64,000 nucleotides of DNA from Loripinus fragilis (Eukaryota; Mollusca; Bivalvia; Lucinida; Lucinidae). Shown here one piece after another: positions 61,905 to 64,000 of this stretch. The DNA lies in the NCBI GenBank assembly GCA_964019695.1, contig OZ026520.1, forward strand, positions 21,094,130 to 21,158,129, given 5' to 3'. Each line of letters opens with the position of its first letter. Positions within the stretch are counted from its first letter, which is position 1. A program made the translations under genes and the position numbers. The notes under the pieces are model-generated. The model was given only the letters and a program-made list of their open reading frames with translations. It was not told the origin of the DNA and ran no database searches.

Positions 61905-64000
61905 CATTTCGTAAAAGTTATGTAATGGCGTCCACAACAATCGTCTGTTTACATATTGAGAAGCTCCACTTTTTGAGCACTCAAATTAAATCCTCTTTAC
62001 AACATGGTGATAACACATAGTGGGGATTCTCCTTGTTATCCCTCTGTAAAAAGAAAAGGCTTGTTAGTTTCAAGCGAAGAAACGAGAGCAATGATGATGA
62101 ACCACGAATGCTCGGGTAGCCCATAATCTACGACCATGGACAATCAAGTTGATGCAATGTACCGCATGGTCATTCATTCTACGTTAACTTGGCCAATTGT
62201 GAAATCAGAAAAGTTGAAAACCGAATACTTTTGATTTGATATATGAAGTTTGTATCTGATAAAATAACGTTTTGATATATGGAAACAAACTTCATTGTAC
62301 CCAAATAAAGTTTAGAAAGAAAAATATTGACGTAAACAGGTGTGCTATCTACACAACGTAGGATACGTTACATAATATATAAGGATAAAATACTCAGTAA
62401 TGCAAACTATTTGTTTCAAATACCCTCAGGAGTAATGTTTAGCTATATAATAAGTGTTTATCAATAGTGGTCTTCATCATGTGGTACTGCGCAAGAAGAT
62501 TCAATGTCAAATTGAAAGAAATTATTTTTATTAACATTATCTCTTTTTTTAATCGATAAAAATCAAATATACTTTTTAACACATGACATTTTCGAATAAT
62601 TTCTAAGTTACAATGTTATATGATTATATCAATTTGGTTTCATACACACTATGGATTCTATATAACCACAATAAGCATTCTGAGAAACAGACCATTTTGT
62701 AACGTATCTTACACATATAGAGTCCCATCTGTTTATACAATGTACATCCACTTTATGACATACCTTGAATCATCCTAGTTGATTAAATTGACTAGCAGTG
62801 AGTATAGTACAATAACTAATGAGGAAATCAATGTTTATCCTATATATATTAAACTAATCAATTCAAAACCAGCAGAACACACAATACAGATAGGATGCAT
62901 AATTGCAGAGTTAAAGCGGTCTTTAAAGAAAATGGTGTAAAATATTATCAGTTATCCTTGTGAATCAGAACAAACACAAACTTATTCATAAACAGTTATT
63001 AAACTATCCAAATTCAAACAATTAAACCAATCATTCCAACGGTCATTCCAGCTAGTGTCTATAAAGAGATTGTAACGTATCTTATGCTTTCAGCTCAAAT
63101 GTCACTTTGATTATTTCAATAACAGATTTTGATACCCTAAACTGACGCTGACGTTTTCCAGATGCAACATGTTTGACAATGCTACACAGACCTTCGCCAT
63201 GAGTCGCAAATTAAGGATATTATCTAATCAGACGTTGAGTTACATTTGCAATTACATTGGAATAACCTATTTTATACTCTTTCAAAACTAACATGAAATA
63301 CAAAAGATTCATATGAAGAAATTGGGTTATTTCCATTTCACTGACAAGGATATATTGTGACAAAATGCAACATCACTTTTAACCAGCCATGACATCTTTT
63401 GCTACAATATTTTCCTGAGTTGTGACTTCAGATGACAGGAAGCGCTGATTTCATAATATACGTTACAAAAACATAAGATACGTTGTGCAAAATAATCGGA
63501 ACTCAAAGAGCCCAATACACTATTTTTTGAAATAAAATATTCACATGTGCTGTTAATTCAATTTTAATTTATAAAAAAATATGACTGATTAATTCTTGCT
63601 ATGACAACAAATATTTCATTTTTTGTTTTCAATAAGATACGTGACTTTTTCATAAAATACGTTACGCTGAAAGGATCTGCTGTAGGCAATGTTTTCTTTT
63701 TTCAAATTGACCAAAAGGTCATTTGTTTGGCTAATTGTTTTTTAGAATATCATATTTCAAATAGTTTCAAATGCTTCATATTGTGCAATATAATATTTTC
63801 AACGATATTGTGCCTTTGTTTCTCAAAGATGTGTGATCTTGTAAAATTCAAAAGTTCCAAATTGACCCGCTTCATAACCTTAAGCTATGAGTAAGAAATA
63901 GTACCCAGTGCTTCCACTGACAATATAAATAACATAGCACATGAGAATAAAGGGGTACACTTGATTTATCAGCATAGAGATGCAGCCTTCTAATAGAGTG
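61905..64000. other. AT-rich non-coding right end
   Basis: No exon, TIR element or familiar repeat is recognised. An open frame at 63601-63894 is AT-rich, lysine- and phenylalanine-biased and has no recognisable domain. Confidence 0.45.

Overview
The window looks like nuclear DNA of a bivalve mollusc, probably a heterodont clam. This is inferred from sparse short exons with GT/AG introns, an AT-rich base composition, tRNA-derived SINEs with a clam-like body, relics of Penelope-like and non-LTR retroelements, and a very high density of short inverted-repeat elements. No bacterial-style operons, rRNA genes, functional tRNA genes or CRISPR arrays are seen. I could run no similarity search, so species and families are judged by eye.

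Three protein genes can be supported. (1) Plus strand 3472-3818: a terminal exon of an unrecognised gene whose upstream exons are not visible. (2) Minus strand 22716 to 10870: a five-exon gene whose splice phases all agree. It encodes one chitin-binding Peritrophin-A (CBM14) domain, a Ser/Thr-rich stalk, one transmembrane helix and a cytoplasmic tail of about 190 residues with ten tyrosines, including NPEY and YYTL motifs. The start and signal peptide are not resolved. (3) Plus strand 55433-58471: a four-exon gene for a protein of about 383 residues with an N-terminal CARD, a long coiled coil and a basic C-terminus. A 111-bp piece of its first coding exon, with the splice donor, is tandemly duplicated, and the second copy is broken.

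The rest is mostly repeats, often nested. Left part (1-10 kb): a dead Penelope-like element with an inserted repeat, a Tc1/mariner-type element inside a recurrent repeat, and a LINE 3' end. Middle (11-31 kb): introns of the chitin-binding gene filled with repeats, a LINE ORF1 relic, a LINE RNase H relic and a 550-bp repeat present in inverted orientation. From 32 to 50 kb: a 3.2-kb long-inverted-repeat element, a 963-bp and a 1,866-bp mariner-like element (the second splitting a 400-bp palindrome), and SINEs with target-site duplications. From 50 to 64 kb: a hAT-like element, further small elements and the CARD gene.

The two well-supported genes could both act at the host-microbe interface (a surface chitin-binding receptor with phagocytic-type tail motifs, and a CARD adaptor), but they lie 33 kb apart and nothing in the sequence shows that they cooperate.
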